A stretch of DNA of 64,000 nt. It comes from an uncultured bacterium. GTDB lineage: Bacteria > Bacillota > Clostridia > Oscillospirales > Acutalibacteraceae. Below, piece after piece: positions 23,967 through 32,410 of this stretch. The stretch's first letter is position 1. Every line of letters starts with the position of its first letter. Location: positions 1-64,000 of the forward strand of contig CAJMRT010000003.1 of the NCBI GenBank assembly GCA_905215855.1. Reading direction: 5' to 3'. The notes under the pieces were generated by a model, which was given only the letters and a program-made list of their open reading frames with translations, made no database searches and had not been told where the DNA came from. A program made the position numbers and the translations under genes.

Positions 23967-24689
23967 ATGGAGATAACATTCAAGGACATAACGAGAATAA
24001 TAAAGAAAAACTTGGCTTTTATTGCAGTGCTTTCTCTTTTGTGCGCTACAGTATCTTTCTTTATTACAACCTTTTTTATTCCGAAAACCTACACCTCAAG
24101 TGTAAAGCTATATGTTGAAACCAACTACAAGAGCCAGTCGGCATACGAGGATTACCAGAGTGTAAACTATGCAAAGAATCTTGTGCTTACATATATTGAG
24201 CTTCTTGATTCAAACTCATTCTACAATCAGATTTCCGAAGCGCTCAACGAAAAGTACACAGCGTCACAGCTTAAATCTATGATTAAGTTTGAGAGCATTG
24301 AAGATACCGAGGTATTTAAGGCTCTTGTAAATTCGAGCAGTCCTACCGAATCAAAAAGAATAGGCGACGCAATTGCGAAGATTGCACCAAAGACGATTGC
24401 AAATGTAAAGGACAACGCAAAGCTTAAAATTGTTGACAAGGCAACTCTTCCAAAAGCTCCTGCTTCACCGAGTGTATCCAAAAATGTGATTATCGCATTT
24501 GCGGCAGGTCTTATCATTGCTTTGATTATTTCATTCGTCCGTGACTTCCTTGATGTCAAAATCAAGTACAACGAAGAGATGACAACCGTTCTTGACCTTC
24601 CGCTGCTTGCCGCTATTCCCGACTTTGAATATTTTTCGAATCAAAAGGCAGCCGAAAAGAAGTACGGCAACTATGAATCGGGTTATTAA
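23967..24689 (+). CDS. cpsC: Polysaccharide chain-length determinant (Wzz/CpsC/YveK type)
   Basis: A 240-residue membrane protein of the Wzz family that acts with the tyrosine kinase to set chain length and export of surface polysaccharide. It begins at ATG 23967 seven bases after GAGGAG; a longer in-frame start (GTG 23850) would add 39 residues with no similarity to the family. Membrane segment one is at residues about 17-40 (LAFIAVLSLLCATVSFFITT) and two near 175-195 (IIAFAAGLIIALIISFV), with the Pro-rich ATLPKAPASPSVSKN motif directly before it. The loop between faces outwards. The C-terminal cytoplasmic part (PLLAAIPDFEYF) is expected to activate the kinase encoded 21 bases downstream. 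First gene of the cluster. Confidence 0.93.
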   Translation: MEITFKDITRIIKKNLAFIAVLSLLCATVSFFITTFFIPKTYTSSVKLYVETNYKSQSAYEDYQSVNYAKNLVLTYIELLDSNSFYNQISEALNEKYTASQLKSMIKFESIEDTEVFKALVNSSSPTESKRIGDAIAKIAPKTIANVKDNAKLKIVDKATLPKAPASPSVSKNVIIAFAAGLIIALIISFVRDFLDVKIKYNEEMTTVLDLPLLAAIPDFEYFSNQKAAEKKYGNYESGY

Positions 24690-24710
24690 TGTTAAAGGAG
24701 TGAAGCTGCA

Positions 24711-25424
24711 ATGAAAAAGACTAAAATCGACCGTTCAATCGACACCGAGGCACTCGGCTTTCAGGTTCGTGAATCATACAAAACAGCCAGAACAAACATC
24801 GCATACTCAATCTTTAAAAAGGGCTGCAAAAAGGTAGCGTTTACCTCGTCAACAAAGGGCGAGGGCAAAACGGTAACATCAATCAATGTTGCGTCTGCGC
24901 TTGCTCAGCAGGTTGGCACAAAGGTTATCGTTGTTGAATGTGACCTTCGCCGTCCGAGAGTCAACACCGCACTCAAAATCTCACCTACCCCCGGCATTAC
25001 AAATTACCTTAACGAGGAATGTTCTCTTAAAGAGGTCACCAAGGATACAAAGATTGAAAACCTCAAAGCTATTACCTACGGAGCTATTCCGCCAAACCCG
25101 TCGGAGCTTCTTGCAAGTGAAGCTATGGCAGAGCTTATAAAAACCCTTGAAAAGGATTATGACTATATTATTTTTGACACACCGCCAATCGGCGTTGTTA
25201 TTGACGCTCTCCCCATTATGAAGGCATCTGACGGTGTTGTTATTGTTGCAAGAAACAATTCAACGACATACCCCGAGCTTGAAAGGACGGTTGAGGTTAT
25301 TAAAAGAACCAACGCAAAAATTCTCGGTGTTATTCTTAACCGTGTAAAGCCTCACGAAACCCGCAAGGGCAAGGGCTACTACTCAAGATACGGCGGATAT
25401 TACAAAACAAAAACAAAAGACTGA
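24711..25424 (+). CDS. cpsD: Tyrosine-protein kinase, CpsD/CapB type (BY-kinase)
   Basis: A 237-residue bacterial tyrosine kinase. Walker A is in TSSTKGEGKTVTSINVA, Walker A' in VIVVECDLRRPRVN and Walker B in YDYIIFDTPPIGVV. The C terminus has the autophosphorylated tyrosine cluster KGKGYYSRYGGYYKTKTKD. In Firmicutes the kinase is separate from its membrane activator, here the preceding gene, and cycles of phosphorylation control polymer length. The usual partner phosphatase (CpsB/YwqE, PHP type) is missing in the window. The ATG follows AAAGGAGTGA. Cytoplasmic, at the membrane. Confidence 0.95.
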   Translation: MKKTKIDRSIDTEALGFQVRESYKTARTNIAYSIFKKGCKKVAFTSSTKGEGKTVTSINVASALAQQVGTKVIVVECDLRRPRVNTALKISPTPGITNYLNEECSLKEVTKDTKIENLKAITYGAIPPNPSELLASEAMAELIKTLEKDYDYIIFDTPPIGVVIDALPIMKASDGVVIVARNNSTTYPELERTVEVIKRTNAKILGVILNRVKPHETRKGKGYYSRYGGYYKTKTKD

Positions 25425-25482
25425 TAACAAGCCGCCTGCGTAAGCATAAACTAACAGGCTCGTCCTGTCCACGGAGGGGAAA

Positions 25483-26157
25483 ATGGAATCCGCAAAAAGC
25501 AAAAGTATAAATAAAAGTGCGTCACCAAGTGGACACGCAATTAAAAAAAAGCCTGTTTATGATTTTTTCAAACGGATTTTTGACATTGTATGTTCACTCA
25601 TCGCTTTAATAATCCTTTCACCTGTATTTCTCATTATGGCAATTCTTGTTAAAACAACAAGCGAGGGTCCTGCATTCTTTGCACACAAGCGTGTCGGAAA
25701 GAACGGCAAGGAAATTAAAATCTACAAATTCAGAAGTATGGTGACAAATGCCGAGGAACTTATCAAACAGTTCACCCCTGAACAAAAGGCTGAATACGAA
25801 AAGAACTTCAAACTTGAAAATGACCCGAGAATCACAAAAGTTGGAAAATTTATGAGAAAAACAAGTCTTGATGAGTTGCCGCAGCTTTTGAACATTCTTA
25901 AAGGTGACATTTCAATCGTCGGTCCAAGACCCGTTACGGAGGTTGAAACCGAAATTTACGGCAACTACCGTGATATGCTTTTGAGCGTAAAACCCGGTCT
26001 TACAGGTTTTTGGGCAGCAAACGGCAGAAGTGACACTACATACACACGCAGAAGAGCAATGGAAATTTACTATGTAAAGAACCGCTCTTTGTGGCTCGAC
26101 ATTAAAATTATTTTCAAAACTTTCGCCTCTGTATTCAAGGGCGAAGGTGCAGTTTAA
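25483..26157 (+). CDS. Undecaprenyl-phosphate sugar-1-phosphate transferase (initiating)
   Basis: A 224-residue monotopic PGT of the PglC/WcaJ C-domain type that starts the repeat unit by moving a sugar 1-phosphate to undecaprenyl phosphate. After a polar stretch of 30 residues a reentrant hydrophobic helix follows (FDIVCSLIALIILSPVFLIM). Conserved blocks are FFAHKRVGKNGKEIKIYKFR with SM, LENDPRITKVGKFMRKTSLD with ELPQLLNILKGD, SIVGPRPV and KPGLTGFWAANGRSD. The Asp-Glu pair in SLDELPQ is the catalytic dyad. Size shows the short form without the N-terminal membrane domain. Which sugar it moves is not readable. The ATG follows GGAGGGG. Confidence 0.93.
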   Translation: MESAKSKSINKSASPSGHAIKKKPVYDFFKRIFDIVCSLIALIILSPVFLIMAILVKTTSEGPAFFAHKRVGKNGKEIKIYKFRSMVTNAEELIKQFTPEQKAEYEKNFKLENDPRITKVGKFMRKTSLDELPQLLNILKGDISIVGPRPVTEVETEIYGNYRDMLLSVKPGLTGFWAANGRSDTTYTRRRAMEIYYVKNRSLWLDIKIIFKTFASVFKGEGAV

Positions 26158-26169
26158 GGAGGTACTGTG

Positions 26170-26949
26170 ATGAAAGCTGTTATACTTGCAGGTGGTTTTG
26201 GAACGAGAATTTCCGAGGAATCACAGTTTAAACCGAAGCCTATGGTTGAAATAGGCGGAATGCCGATTATGTGGCACATTATGAAGCTTTATTCCCACTA
26301 CGGAATTAACGAATTTGTTATATGTGCAGGCTACAAACAGCATGTAATCAAGGAATGGTTTGCCGACTACTTCCTTCACACCTCCGACATCACCTTTGAT
26401 TTTACACAGGATGACAAGATAATCGTTCACAACAAGAGAGCGGAACAGTGGAAAGTTACTGTTGTTGATACAGGACTTCACACAATGACAGGCGGCAGAC
26501 TCAAAAGAGTTCGTGAGTTCATCGGTGACGAACCGTTCTTTATGACCTACGGTGACGGTGTTTCCGATGTTGATATAAACGCTCTGCTCGAATTTCACAA
26601 GAAGAACGGAAAGCTTGCCACTATGTCTGCGGTAAAGCCTGACAGCCGTTTCGGCGTGCTTGATTTATCCGAGAACAGCGAAGTCAAGGCATTTCGTGAA
26701 AAGAGTGCCGTTGATTCAGGCTGGATTAACGCAGGCTTTATGGTGCTTGAACCGAAAGTGCTTGACTATGTCAAGGATGATACAATAATGTTTGAGCGTG
26801 AACCGATGGAACAGCTTGCAAGCGAGGGTCAGCTTATGTGCTACAAGCACAACGGCTTCTGGCAGTGTATGGACACATTGCGTGACAAAGAAAGACTCGA
26901 AAAGCTATGGACTGAAAATAAAGCTCCGTGGAAAGTGTGGGAAGATTGA
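26170..26949 (+). CDS. rfbF: Glucose-1-phosphate cytidylyltransferase
   Basis: A 259-residue nucleotidyltransferase making CDP-glucose from CTP and glucose 1-phosphate. The signature is MKAVILAGGFGTRISEES with the GGxGTR loop, KPKPMVEIGGMPIMWHIMKL, then FMTYGDGVSDVDINALLEFH holding the metal-binding Asp and VKPDSRFGVLDL. I start at ATG 26170, since the preceding GTG at 26167 is closer to AGGAGG (26157-26162). The stop codon TGA (26947-26949) overlaps the start of rfbG (TGATG). First of the four CDP-sugar genes. Confidence 0.95.
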   Translation: MKAVILAGGFGTRISEESQFKPKPMVEIGGMPIMWHIMKLYSHYGINEFVICAGYKQHVIKEWFADYFLHTSDITFDFTQDDKIIVHNKRAEQWKVTVVDTGLHTMTGGRLKRVREFIGDEPFFMTYGDGVSDVDINALLEFHKKNGKLATMSAVKPDSRFGVLDLSENSEVKAFREKSAVDSGWINAGFMVLEPKVLDYVKDDTIMFEREPMEQLASEGQLMCYKHNGFWQCMDTLRDKERLEKLWTENKAPWKVWED

Positions 26950-28001
26950 TGCTTGACTTCTATAAAGGCAAAAAGGTGTTTGTAACAGGACACACAGGTT
27001 TCAAAGGCAGTTGGCTCTGCAAAATTCTCGCAAATGCAGGTGCAGAGGTTACCGGCTATTCGCTTAAACCGCCCACAAATCCAAACCTTTTTGAAATTGC
27101 AAATATTAAAAATGACATAAATTCCGTAATCGGAGATATAAGAAATTGCGATTCACTTAAAAAGGCATTTGATGAGGCACAGCCTGAGATTGTACTTCAT
27201 CTTGCCGCACAGCCGATTGTGCGTGACAGCTACAAAATGCCTGCATATACATATGAAACAAATGTTATGGGAACGGTCAACATTCTTGAATGTGTAAGAC
27301 AGACTGACTGCGTAAAATCGTTCCTTAATGTCACAACCGACAAGGTTTATGAAAACAAGGAATGGCAGTGGGGTTACCGTGAAAACGAACCTCTTGACGG
27401 CTTTGACCCATACTCAAACAGCAAAAGCTGTTCCGAGCTTGTGACACACAGCTACAAAAATTCATTTTTTGCAGACGGCAGAACAGCCATTTCCACAGCA
27501 AGAGCGGGTAATGTTATCGGCGGCGGTGATTTTGCAAATGACCGAATTATTCCCGACTGCGTTCGTGCCTTGGAAAAGGGCGAGGATATTATCGTAAGAA
27601 ATCCTTTCTCAACAAGACCGTATCAGCATGTGCTTGAACCGCTTTTTGCGTATCTTATGATTGCAAAGGCTCAGTATGAAGATATTAATTTTGCCGACTA
27701 CTACAATGTAGGTCCCGATGAATGTGACTGCGTAACAACAGGAGAGCTTGTTGACTTGTTCGTAAAGTACGCGGGAAACATAAAGTGGATCAATAAGAGC
27801 GAGAAAAATGCCGTGCATGAGGCAAACTTCCTCAAACTTGATTGTTCAAAACTCAAGTCTGTTTTTGGTTGGACACCGCATTGGCATGTTGACAAGGCTG
27901 TTGAAAAAACAGTTGAATGGTCACGCTGTTATATGAACGGCGACGATGTTCGCAGTTGTATGGACGAACAGATAAATGATTTTCTTAAAAGCAGAATTTA
28001 A
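26949..28001 (+). CDS. rfbG: CDP-glucose 4,6-dehydratase
   Basis: A 350-residue short-chain dehydrogenase/reductase that turns CDP-glucose to CDP-4-keto-6-deoxyglucose. The NAD site is KVFVTGHTGFKGSWLCKIL (GxxGxxG form); the catalytic Thr-Asp-Lys of this group lies in NVTTDKVYENKEWQWGYREN and the Tyr-Lys pair in DPYSNSKSCSELV. ARAGNVIGGGDFANDRIIPD and RNPFSTRPYQHVLEPL fit RfbG closely. The ATG at 26949 overlaps the rfbF stop by one base. Its product has no fixed fate: the two following genes decide the final sugar. Confidence 0.95.
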   Translation: MLDFYKGKKVFVTGHTGFKGSWLCKILANAGAEVTGYSLKPPTNPNLFEIANIKNDINSVIGDIRNCDSLKKAFDEAQPEIVLHLAAQPIVRDSYKMPAYTYETNVMGTVNILECVRQTDCVKSFLNVTTDKVYENKEWQWGYRENEPLDGFDPYSNSKSCSELVTHSYKNSFFADGRTAISTARAGNVIGGGDFANDRIIPDCVRALEKGEDIIVRNPFSTRPYQHVLEPLFAYLMIAKAQYEDINFADYYNVGPDECDCVTTGELVDLFVKYAGNIKWINKSEKNAVHEANFLKLDCSKLKSVFGWTPHWHVDKAVEKTVEWSRCYMNGDDVRSCMDEQINDFLKSRI

Positions 28002-28034
28002 GTTTACAACGAATGATATAAAAGAGGTTAATCT

Positions 28035-28955
28035 ATGAAAAAAGCAATTGTAACAGGAGCAAACGGTTTTGTCGGTTCAAATGTCTGCAAAAAACTTTGT
28101 GCTGACGGTGTAAAGGTTTTTGCCGTTGTAAAGGATGAAAACGAAAAAATCGAAAATATCAAAGACCTTAACGGCATTGAAATCGTGTATTGCGAGCTTG
28201 ATGAGATTGAAACCTTGGCTGAAAAAATTTCCGACAGAGATGTCGATGTTTTCTACCATTTTGCATGGGTAGGCTCAGCCGGTCCGCTCAGATGCGATGA
28301 AAACATTCAGCTTCAGAATGCACTCTGGACAGCAAGAACACTCAGAACAGCAGACAAAATGCAGTGCAAAAAGTTTGTCAATGCGGGTTCTATTATGGAA
28401 AAGGAAACCTACACTGCTGTTTACACTCAGGAAAGCAAACCGGGTTTGCCCTACATTTACGGTGCGGGCAAGCTTATTGCAAGAGCAATCTGCAAACCTA
28501 TTGCAAACAGCCTTTCAATTGACCTTTGTTGGGCAGTTATTACAAACGCTTACGGTGCAGGCGAGGTATCACCTCGTTTTGTAAACTCAACAATCCGCAA
28601 GATTATTGCAGGCGAACCGCTACAGTTTACCGCTGCAACACAAAACTATGACTTCATCTACATTGATGATGTTGCAAAAGCATTTGAGGCTATCGGAGAA
28701 TACGGTATAGCAAACAAGGAATACACTATCGGCAGCGGTAATGCAAGACCGCTCAAGGAATTTATCCTTGAAATGCAGCAGGAGCTTGCCCCCGAAGCAA
28801 AGCCGATTTTCGGCGATGTTCCTTTTACGGGAGTAAATATGCCGCTTGAGGCTTTTGATACAACAGATATTGAAACAGATTGTCATTTCAAACCCGAAAT
28901 TTCATTTGCAAAGGGTGCAAGAATGACTATGGACTGGATTAAATCAGTTGACTAA
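28035..28955 (+). CDS. NAD(P)-dependent sugar epimerase/reductase (SDR)
   Basis: A 306-residue extended SDR protein. The cofactor site is AIVTGANGFVGSNVCKKL; the active site has Ser in VNAGSIMEKE and the Tyr-Lys pair in LPYIYGAGKLIAR; NYDFIYIDDVAKAFEAI is also usual. In a CDP-6-deoxyhexose pathway such an enzyme would reduce the 4-keto group, either right after RfbG or after the action of the RmlC-like epimerase encoded next. This would give a CDP-6-deoxyhexose; the stereochemistry cannot be told. A hairpin with 11-bp stem follows at 28965-28992. Confidence 0.85.
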   Translation: MKKAIVTGANGFVGSNVCKKLCADGVKVFAVVKDENEKIENIKDLNGIEIVYCELDEIETLAEKISDRDVDVFYHFAWVGSAGPLRCDENIQLQNALWTARTLRTADKMQCKKFVNAGSIMEKETYTAVYTQESKPGLPYIYGAGKLIARAICKPIANSLSIDLCWAVITNAYGAGEVSPRFVNSTIRKIIAGEPLQFTAATQNYDFIYIDDVAKAFEAIGEYGIANKEYTIGSGNARPLKEFILEMQQELAPEAKPIFGDVPFTGVNMPLEAFDTTDIETDCHFKPEISFAKGARMTMDWIKSVD

Positions 28956-28964
28956 GACAACACA

Positions 28965-28992
28965 AAGGGCGAAATGTAACTTTCGCCCTTTC
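28965..28992 (+). terminator. Hairpin inside the polysaccharide cluster
   Basis: AAAGGGCGAAA (28965-28975) pairs with TTTCGCCCTTT (28982-28992). No T run; it may be an attenuator, partial terminator or message-stabilising stem between the SDR and epimerase genes. Confidence 0.5.
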
Positions 28993-29043
28993 TATGTGTA
29001 AGGGTATTGCTTACATATAAAGATTTTTAAAGGAGAGAGAACG

Positions 29044-29616
29044 ATGATTCAGAAGTTTGAATTTTGCAACACAGATTTTGAAGGCGCATATCTTATCAAG
29101 CCGTTTTGTGCAACAGATGTAAGAGGTGCATTTATAAAGGATTATTCCAAGGAAGTTTTCGAGGCAAACGGTCTTAAACATGACCTTGCGGAGGTTTTCT
29201 ACACTGTATCACACAAGGGTGTAATCCGAGCACTTCACTTTCAGAGAGTTCACGAGCAGGCAAAGCTTGTAAGATGTATCAAGGGCAAAGTTTTTGATGT
29301 TATCGTTGACCTCCGCCCCGAATCACCGACATTCAAAAAGTGGCAGGGCTTTTACCTTTCAGAGGAAAATATGAACGAACTCTATGTTCCCGAGCATTTT
29401 GCACACGGCTATCTCGTTCTTGAACCGTCAGTTGTTTCATACAAATGCGGCGAAAAATTCTACGGTGAATATGACGACGGCATTATGTATAACGACCCCG
29501 ATTTTGGCGTTGAATGGCCGTTTGATGAAATCGGCGGAGAAGAAAACCTTATTCTCGCCGACAAGGACAAAAATCTTCAGACATTCAAGGAGTTTGAAGA
29601 AAAGTATCTTAAATAA
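29044..29616 (+). CDS. RmlC-like (dTDP-4-dehydrorhamnose 3,5-epimerase family) cupin epimerase
   Basis: A 190-residue cupin of the RmlC family. Residues expected for catalysis are present: His in VIRALHFQ, Asp in FDVIVDLRPESPTF and the Tyr in VVSYKCGEKFYGEYDDGIMY; PEHFAHGYLVLEPS is the family's typical strand. RmlC proteins epimerise C3 and/or C5 of nucleotide 4-keto-6-deoxysugars, mostly dTDP-linked. Here no rmlA or rmlB is present; the only 4-keto-6-deoxysugar source is the CDP pathway (rfbF, rfbG), so this enzyme probably acts on CDP-4-keto-6-deoxyglucose. The ATG follows AAAGGAGAGA. Sugar product unknown. Confidence 0.9.
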   Translation: MIQKFEFCNTDFEGAYLIKPFCATDVRGAFIKDYSKEVFEANGLKHDLAEVFYTVSHKGVIRALHFQRVHEQAKLVRCIKGKVFDVIVDLRPESPTFKKWQGFYLSEENMNELYVPEHFAHGYLVLEPSVVSYKCGEKFYGEYDDGIMYNDPDFGVEWPFDEIGGEENLILADKDKNLQTFKEFEEKYLK

Positions 29617-29643
29617 TCAAAAATTCACCTACGGAGGGTCACA

Positions 29644-30651
29644 ATGAATGTAGTATATTCAAGCTCTGACAGCTATGCACCTATTGCGGGTGTGTCAATA
29701 ATGTCGCTCCTGCACAACAACACAGATGCCGATGAAATAAATATTTATATGATTGACAACAGCATTTCCGATGAGAATAAAAAAAGATTTCAAAATATGA
29801 CTGAAAAGTTCGGCAGAAAAATCGCCTTTATCCCTCAGCCTGACCTTAACAAGGCGGCAGGGGTTGATATAGAGGTTGGCAGATGGAATATCAGCACATT
29901 TTTCAGACTTTTCCTATGCACAATTCTTCCCGATGACCTTGACCGCTGTATATATCTTGATTGTGACACGGTTGTCCGTCATTCTTTAAAGGATTTCTGG
30001 GAAACCGACCTCGGCGACAAAGTTGTTGCCGCAGTTGACGACTGCCGCAGTGACCGTTATAAAACCGAACTGAATCTTCCGTGCGACAGCACTTATACAA
30101 ATAACGGTGTTTTGCTGATTGACCTTAAAAGCTGGAGAGAAATGAATGTTGAAAAGGATTTTCTCGACTTCATTATTGCACACAACGGCGACATCACCTA
30201 TGTTGATCAGGGCGTTCTCAACGGTGTGCTTGCCCAAAAGAACCTTGTAAAGGTTGTTCACACTAAGTATGATGCAATGACAGTTTTCTTTGATTTTAAT
30301 TTCAAAGACCTTATGAAGGTGCGCCGTCCGGAACATCACCTCAGCGAACAGGAATATATTGAGGCTGTAACAGACCCGTATATCATTCACTACACTTCAT
30401 GTTTCCTCTCGGGCACACGCCCATGGAATGAAAACAACAATCACCCGTTTGTGGGCGATTATCTTAAATATAAGGCTATGTCACCATGGAAAGATTTTCC
30501 GCAGTATCCCGATGACAGAAAGAAATCCAAAAAACTTATGACAAGTGTGTGCAATGCAATGCCAAAAGGTATGATGATTGCAGGTATTTCACTTGTACAC
30601 TCAAAGCTGTACCCAATGGTACGCTCACTTAAAGGAAAAAGGCAGGGCTAA
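29644..30651 (+). CDS. Glycosyltransferase family 8
   Basis: A 335-residue retaining GT-A enzyme of family GT8 (galactosyl- and glucosyltransferases similar to LgtC and RfaJ). It begins NVVYSSSDSYAPIAGVSIMS; the metal- and donor-binding DxD motif is in DRCIYLDCDTVVRHSL; TNNGVLLIDLKSWRE and YVDQGVLNGVL are the further family blocks; the second metal ligand is the His of IIHYTS. It adds a sugar to the lipid-linked repeat unit on the cytoplasmic side. The ATG follows GGAGGGTCACA. It lies two bases before the next glycosyltransferase gene. Confidence 0.92.
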   Translation: MNVVYSSSDSYAPIAGVSIMSLLHNNTDADEINIYMIDNSISDENKKRFQNMTEKFGRKIAFIPQPDLNKAAGVDIEVGRWNISTFFRLFLCTILPDDLDRCIYLDCDTVVRHSLKDFWETDLGDKVVAAVDDCRSDRYKTELNLPCDSTYTNNGVLLIDLKSWREMNVEKDFLDFIIAHNGDITYVDQGVLNGVLAQKNLVKVVHTKYDAMTVFFDFNFKDLMKVRRPEHHLSEQEYIEAVTDPYIIHYTSCFLSGTRPWNENNNHPFVGDYLKYKAMSPWKDFPQYPDDRKKSKKLMTSVCNAMPKGMMIAGISLVHSKLYPMVRSLKGKRQG

Positions 30652-30653
30652 CA

Positions 30654-31901
30654 ATGAAAATTCTGCTTGTTAATAAATACCACTATGTAAAAGGCGGCAG
30701 TGAAACCTACTATTTCGGTCTTGCCGACCTTCTCACAAAGCTTGGTCACGAAGTAATTTACTTTTCAATGGCAGACATTAACAACAAACCATGTGAACAG
30801 GAAAAATACTTTGTTTCAAATGTCGATTTTAATTCTAATATTTCCACGCTTCAGAAAGTAAAGGCAGGTTTTCGCGTTCTCTATTCTTTTGAGGCGAAAA
30901 AAAATATTTCTGCTCTCATTGAACAAGAACATCCTGATATTGTTCATATTAACCTTGTTCACCGTCACATCACCCTTTCGATTGTTCGAGCAATAAAAAA
31001 ATACAACATACCAATAGTGTTCACAATTCACGACCTTAACTGTGTATGTCCCAACCACGAAATGCTTGTAAACGGCCATGTATGTGAAAAATGCCTGCAC
31101 GGCAGATATTCAAATTGCATAAAAAATAAATGTGTAAAAGGTTCAACTGCAAAAAGTACTCTTGCGGCTATTGAGGCAACAAACTATAAACGAATGAAAA
31201 TATATGACGACATAGACTTGTACATCACGCCGTCATATTTTTACAAAAAGAAGCTTGAAGAATCCGGTATTATCCACAGCGAAATTATCCATATAAAAAA
31301 CTTTCTGCCTACCGATACTGTTTATTCCGACAATAATCCCGACAACGGTTATCTGTTATACTTTGGCAGAATTTCCGAGGAAAAGGGTGTGCTGACGCTC
31401 GTTAAGGCTGTTGAGAAGCTCGAGAACAATATTCCGCTCATCATTCTCGGCACAGGTCCTATTGAAGATGAAATCAAGGAATATATAAAAGCACATAACC
31501 TTGGAAACAGAATCAAAGCATTAGGCTTCAAGTCCGGTGACGAGCTTAAAAAGTATGTTGCAGAAGCGAAATGCGTCATTCTTCCCAGTGAGTGGTACGA
31601 AAACGGGCCCTATACAATTATGGAAGCAATGTCACAGGGAAAACCTGTTATCGTAACAAATTACGGCGGACTTCCTGAAATTGTAGAAGATGGAAAAACA
31701 GGCTTTATCTGCTCACCGTTTGACAGTGATGACCTTAAAAACTCAATTAAAAAAGTCTGCTCGCTTTCTGATGCTGAATACAAAGCAATGAGCAGTTGTG
31801 CCGTTGAGAAAGCAAAAATCGAATTTTCTCCGGTAACCTATGCGCAGAAACTCACACAAAAATATAATGAGATTATAAATAATCACAAAAAGAAAGGCTG
31901 A
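30654..31901 (+). CDS. Glycosyltransferase family 4
   Basis: A 415-residue GT-B enzyme. The N-terminal domain starts KILLVNKYHYVKGGSETYYF, and the C-terminal domain carries LLYFGRISEEKGVLTLVKAV, then ILPSEWYENGPYTIMEAMSQ and GKPVIVTNYGGLPEIV with the nucleotide-binding E-x7-E motif. A cysteine cluster in the N-terminal half (CVCPNHEML, CEKCLHG, CIKNKC, about residues 125-165) is known in a subset of GT4 enzymes of surface polysaccharides and may hold a metal. Donor and acceptor unknown. The gene ends five bases before the start of the truncated pyruvyltransferase at 31906. Confidence 0.9.
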   Translation: MKILLVNKYHYVKGGSETYYFGLADLLTKLGHEVIYFSMADINNKPCEQEKYFVSNVDFNSNISTLQKVKAGFRVLYSFEAKKNISALIEQEHPDIVHINLVHRHITLSIVRAIKKYNIPIVFTIHDLNCVCPNHEMLVNGHVCEKCLHGRYSNCIKNKCVKGSTAKSTLAAIEATNYKRMKIYDDIDLYITPSYFYKKKLEESGIIHSEIIHIKNFLPTDTVYSDNNPDNGYLLYFGRISEEKGVLTLVKAVEKLENNIPLIILGTGPIEDEIKEYIKAHNLGNRIKALGFKSGDELKKYVAEAKCVILPSEWYENGPYTIMEAMSQGKPVIVTNYGGLPEIVEDGKTGFICSPFDSDDLKNSIKKVCSLSDAEYKAMSSCAVEKAKIEFSPVTYAQKLTQKYNEIINNHKKKG

Positions 31902-31905
31902 TACC

Positions 31906-32067
31906 ATGAAAAAACTTGGCCTTTGCGCTTGCTACAACCACAAAAACTACGGCAGCCAGCTTCAAAACTATGCTTTAAAATTATGTTTGGAAAGAGATTT
32001 TCTGTCGGCAAAAATACAACATTCCGCAAAAATTTTGGCATTTATCTTGAAAAAGGTGCGTCAATAA
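31906..32067 (+). pseudogene. 5' stub of a polysaccharide pyruvyltransferase gene
   Basis: An ATG at 31906 behind AAAGG opens a 53-codon frame. Its first 25 residues, MKKLGLCACYNHKNYGSQLQ then NYALK, match the N termini of the two pyruvyltransferases downstream (compare GLATPYKTQNYGTKLQAYAM at 35871 and RHAVSNYGSVLQAYATQT at 32411). After that, the frame reads out-of-phase acyltransferase sequence and stops at 32065-32067. The likely explanation is a deletion that joined the start of one gene to the body of the next, with the joint near 31980. Confidence 0.75.
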
Positions 32068-32405
32068 AGATAGGAAACGATTGTTTTTTCAATCGTGGTT
32101 GTTCCATTAACTGCCTCGAAAGTGTAGAAATCGGAGATCACACTATCTTTGGCGAAAATGTAAAAATCTATGATCAGAATCATAAATTCAGAGACAGAAC
32201 AAAACTTATCCGTGAACAGGGATATTCAAAAAGTCGTGTAAAAATCGGCAGCAATTGCTGGATTTGCACAAACGCTGTAATACTCAAAGGTGTTGAAATC
32301 GGCGACAATTGCGTAATCGGTGCAGGCTGCATAATTTATCATGATATTCCTGCAAATTCCGTTGTCAAGAGCAACGGTGGAATTACTGTTGAAAGTTTAG
32401 GTTAA
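31983..32405 (+). CDS. Hexapeptide-repeat acyltransferase (5' end altered by a deletion)
   Basis: A 140-residue left-handed beta-helix acyltransferase, like the O-acetyltransferases of polysaccharide clusters. Hexapeptide repeats run through KGASIKIGNDCFFNRGCSIN, then CLESVEIGDHTIFGENVKIY, and further VKIGSNCWICTNAVILKGVE, IGDNCVIGAGC; the catalytic His is expected in DQNHKF. I place the start at ATG 31983, where homology begins; a longer frame to ATG 31923 only adds out-of-phase pyruvyltransferase codons. The start now lies inside the stub and lacks its own ribosome binding site, so expression may depend on translation of the stub. Compared with usual relatives the N terminus is short, but the helix core is complete. 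Confidence 0.72.
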   Translation: MFGKRFSVGKNTTFRKNFGIYLEKGASIKIGNDCFFNRGCSINCLESVEIGDHTIFGENVKIYDQNHKFRDRTKLIREQGYSKSRVKIGSNCWICTNAVILKGVEIGDNCVIGAGCIIYHDIPANSVVKSNGGITVESLG

Positions 32406-32410
32406 TTATT

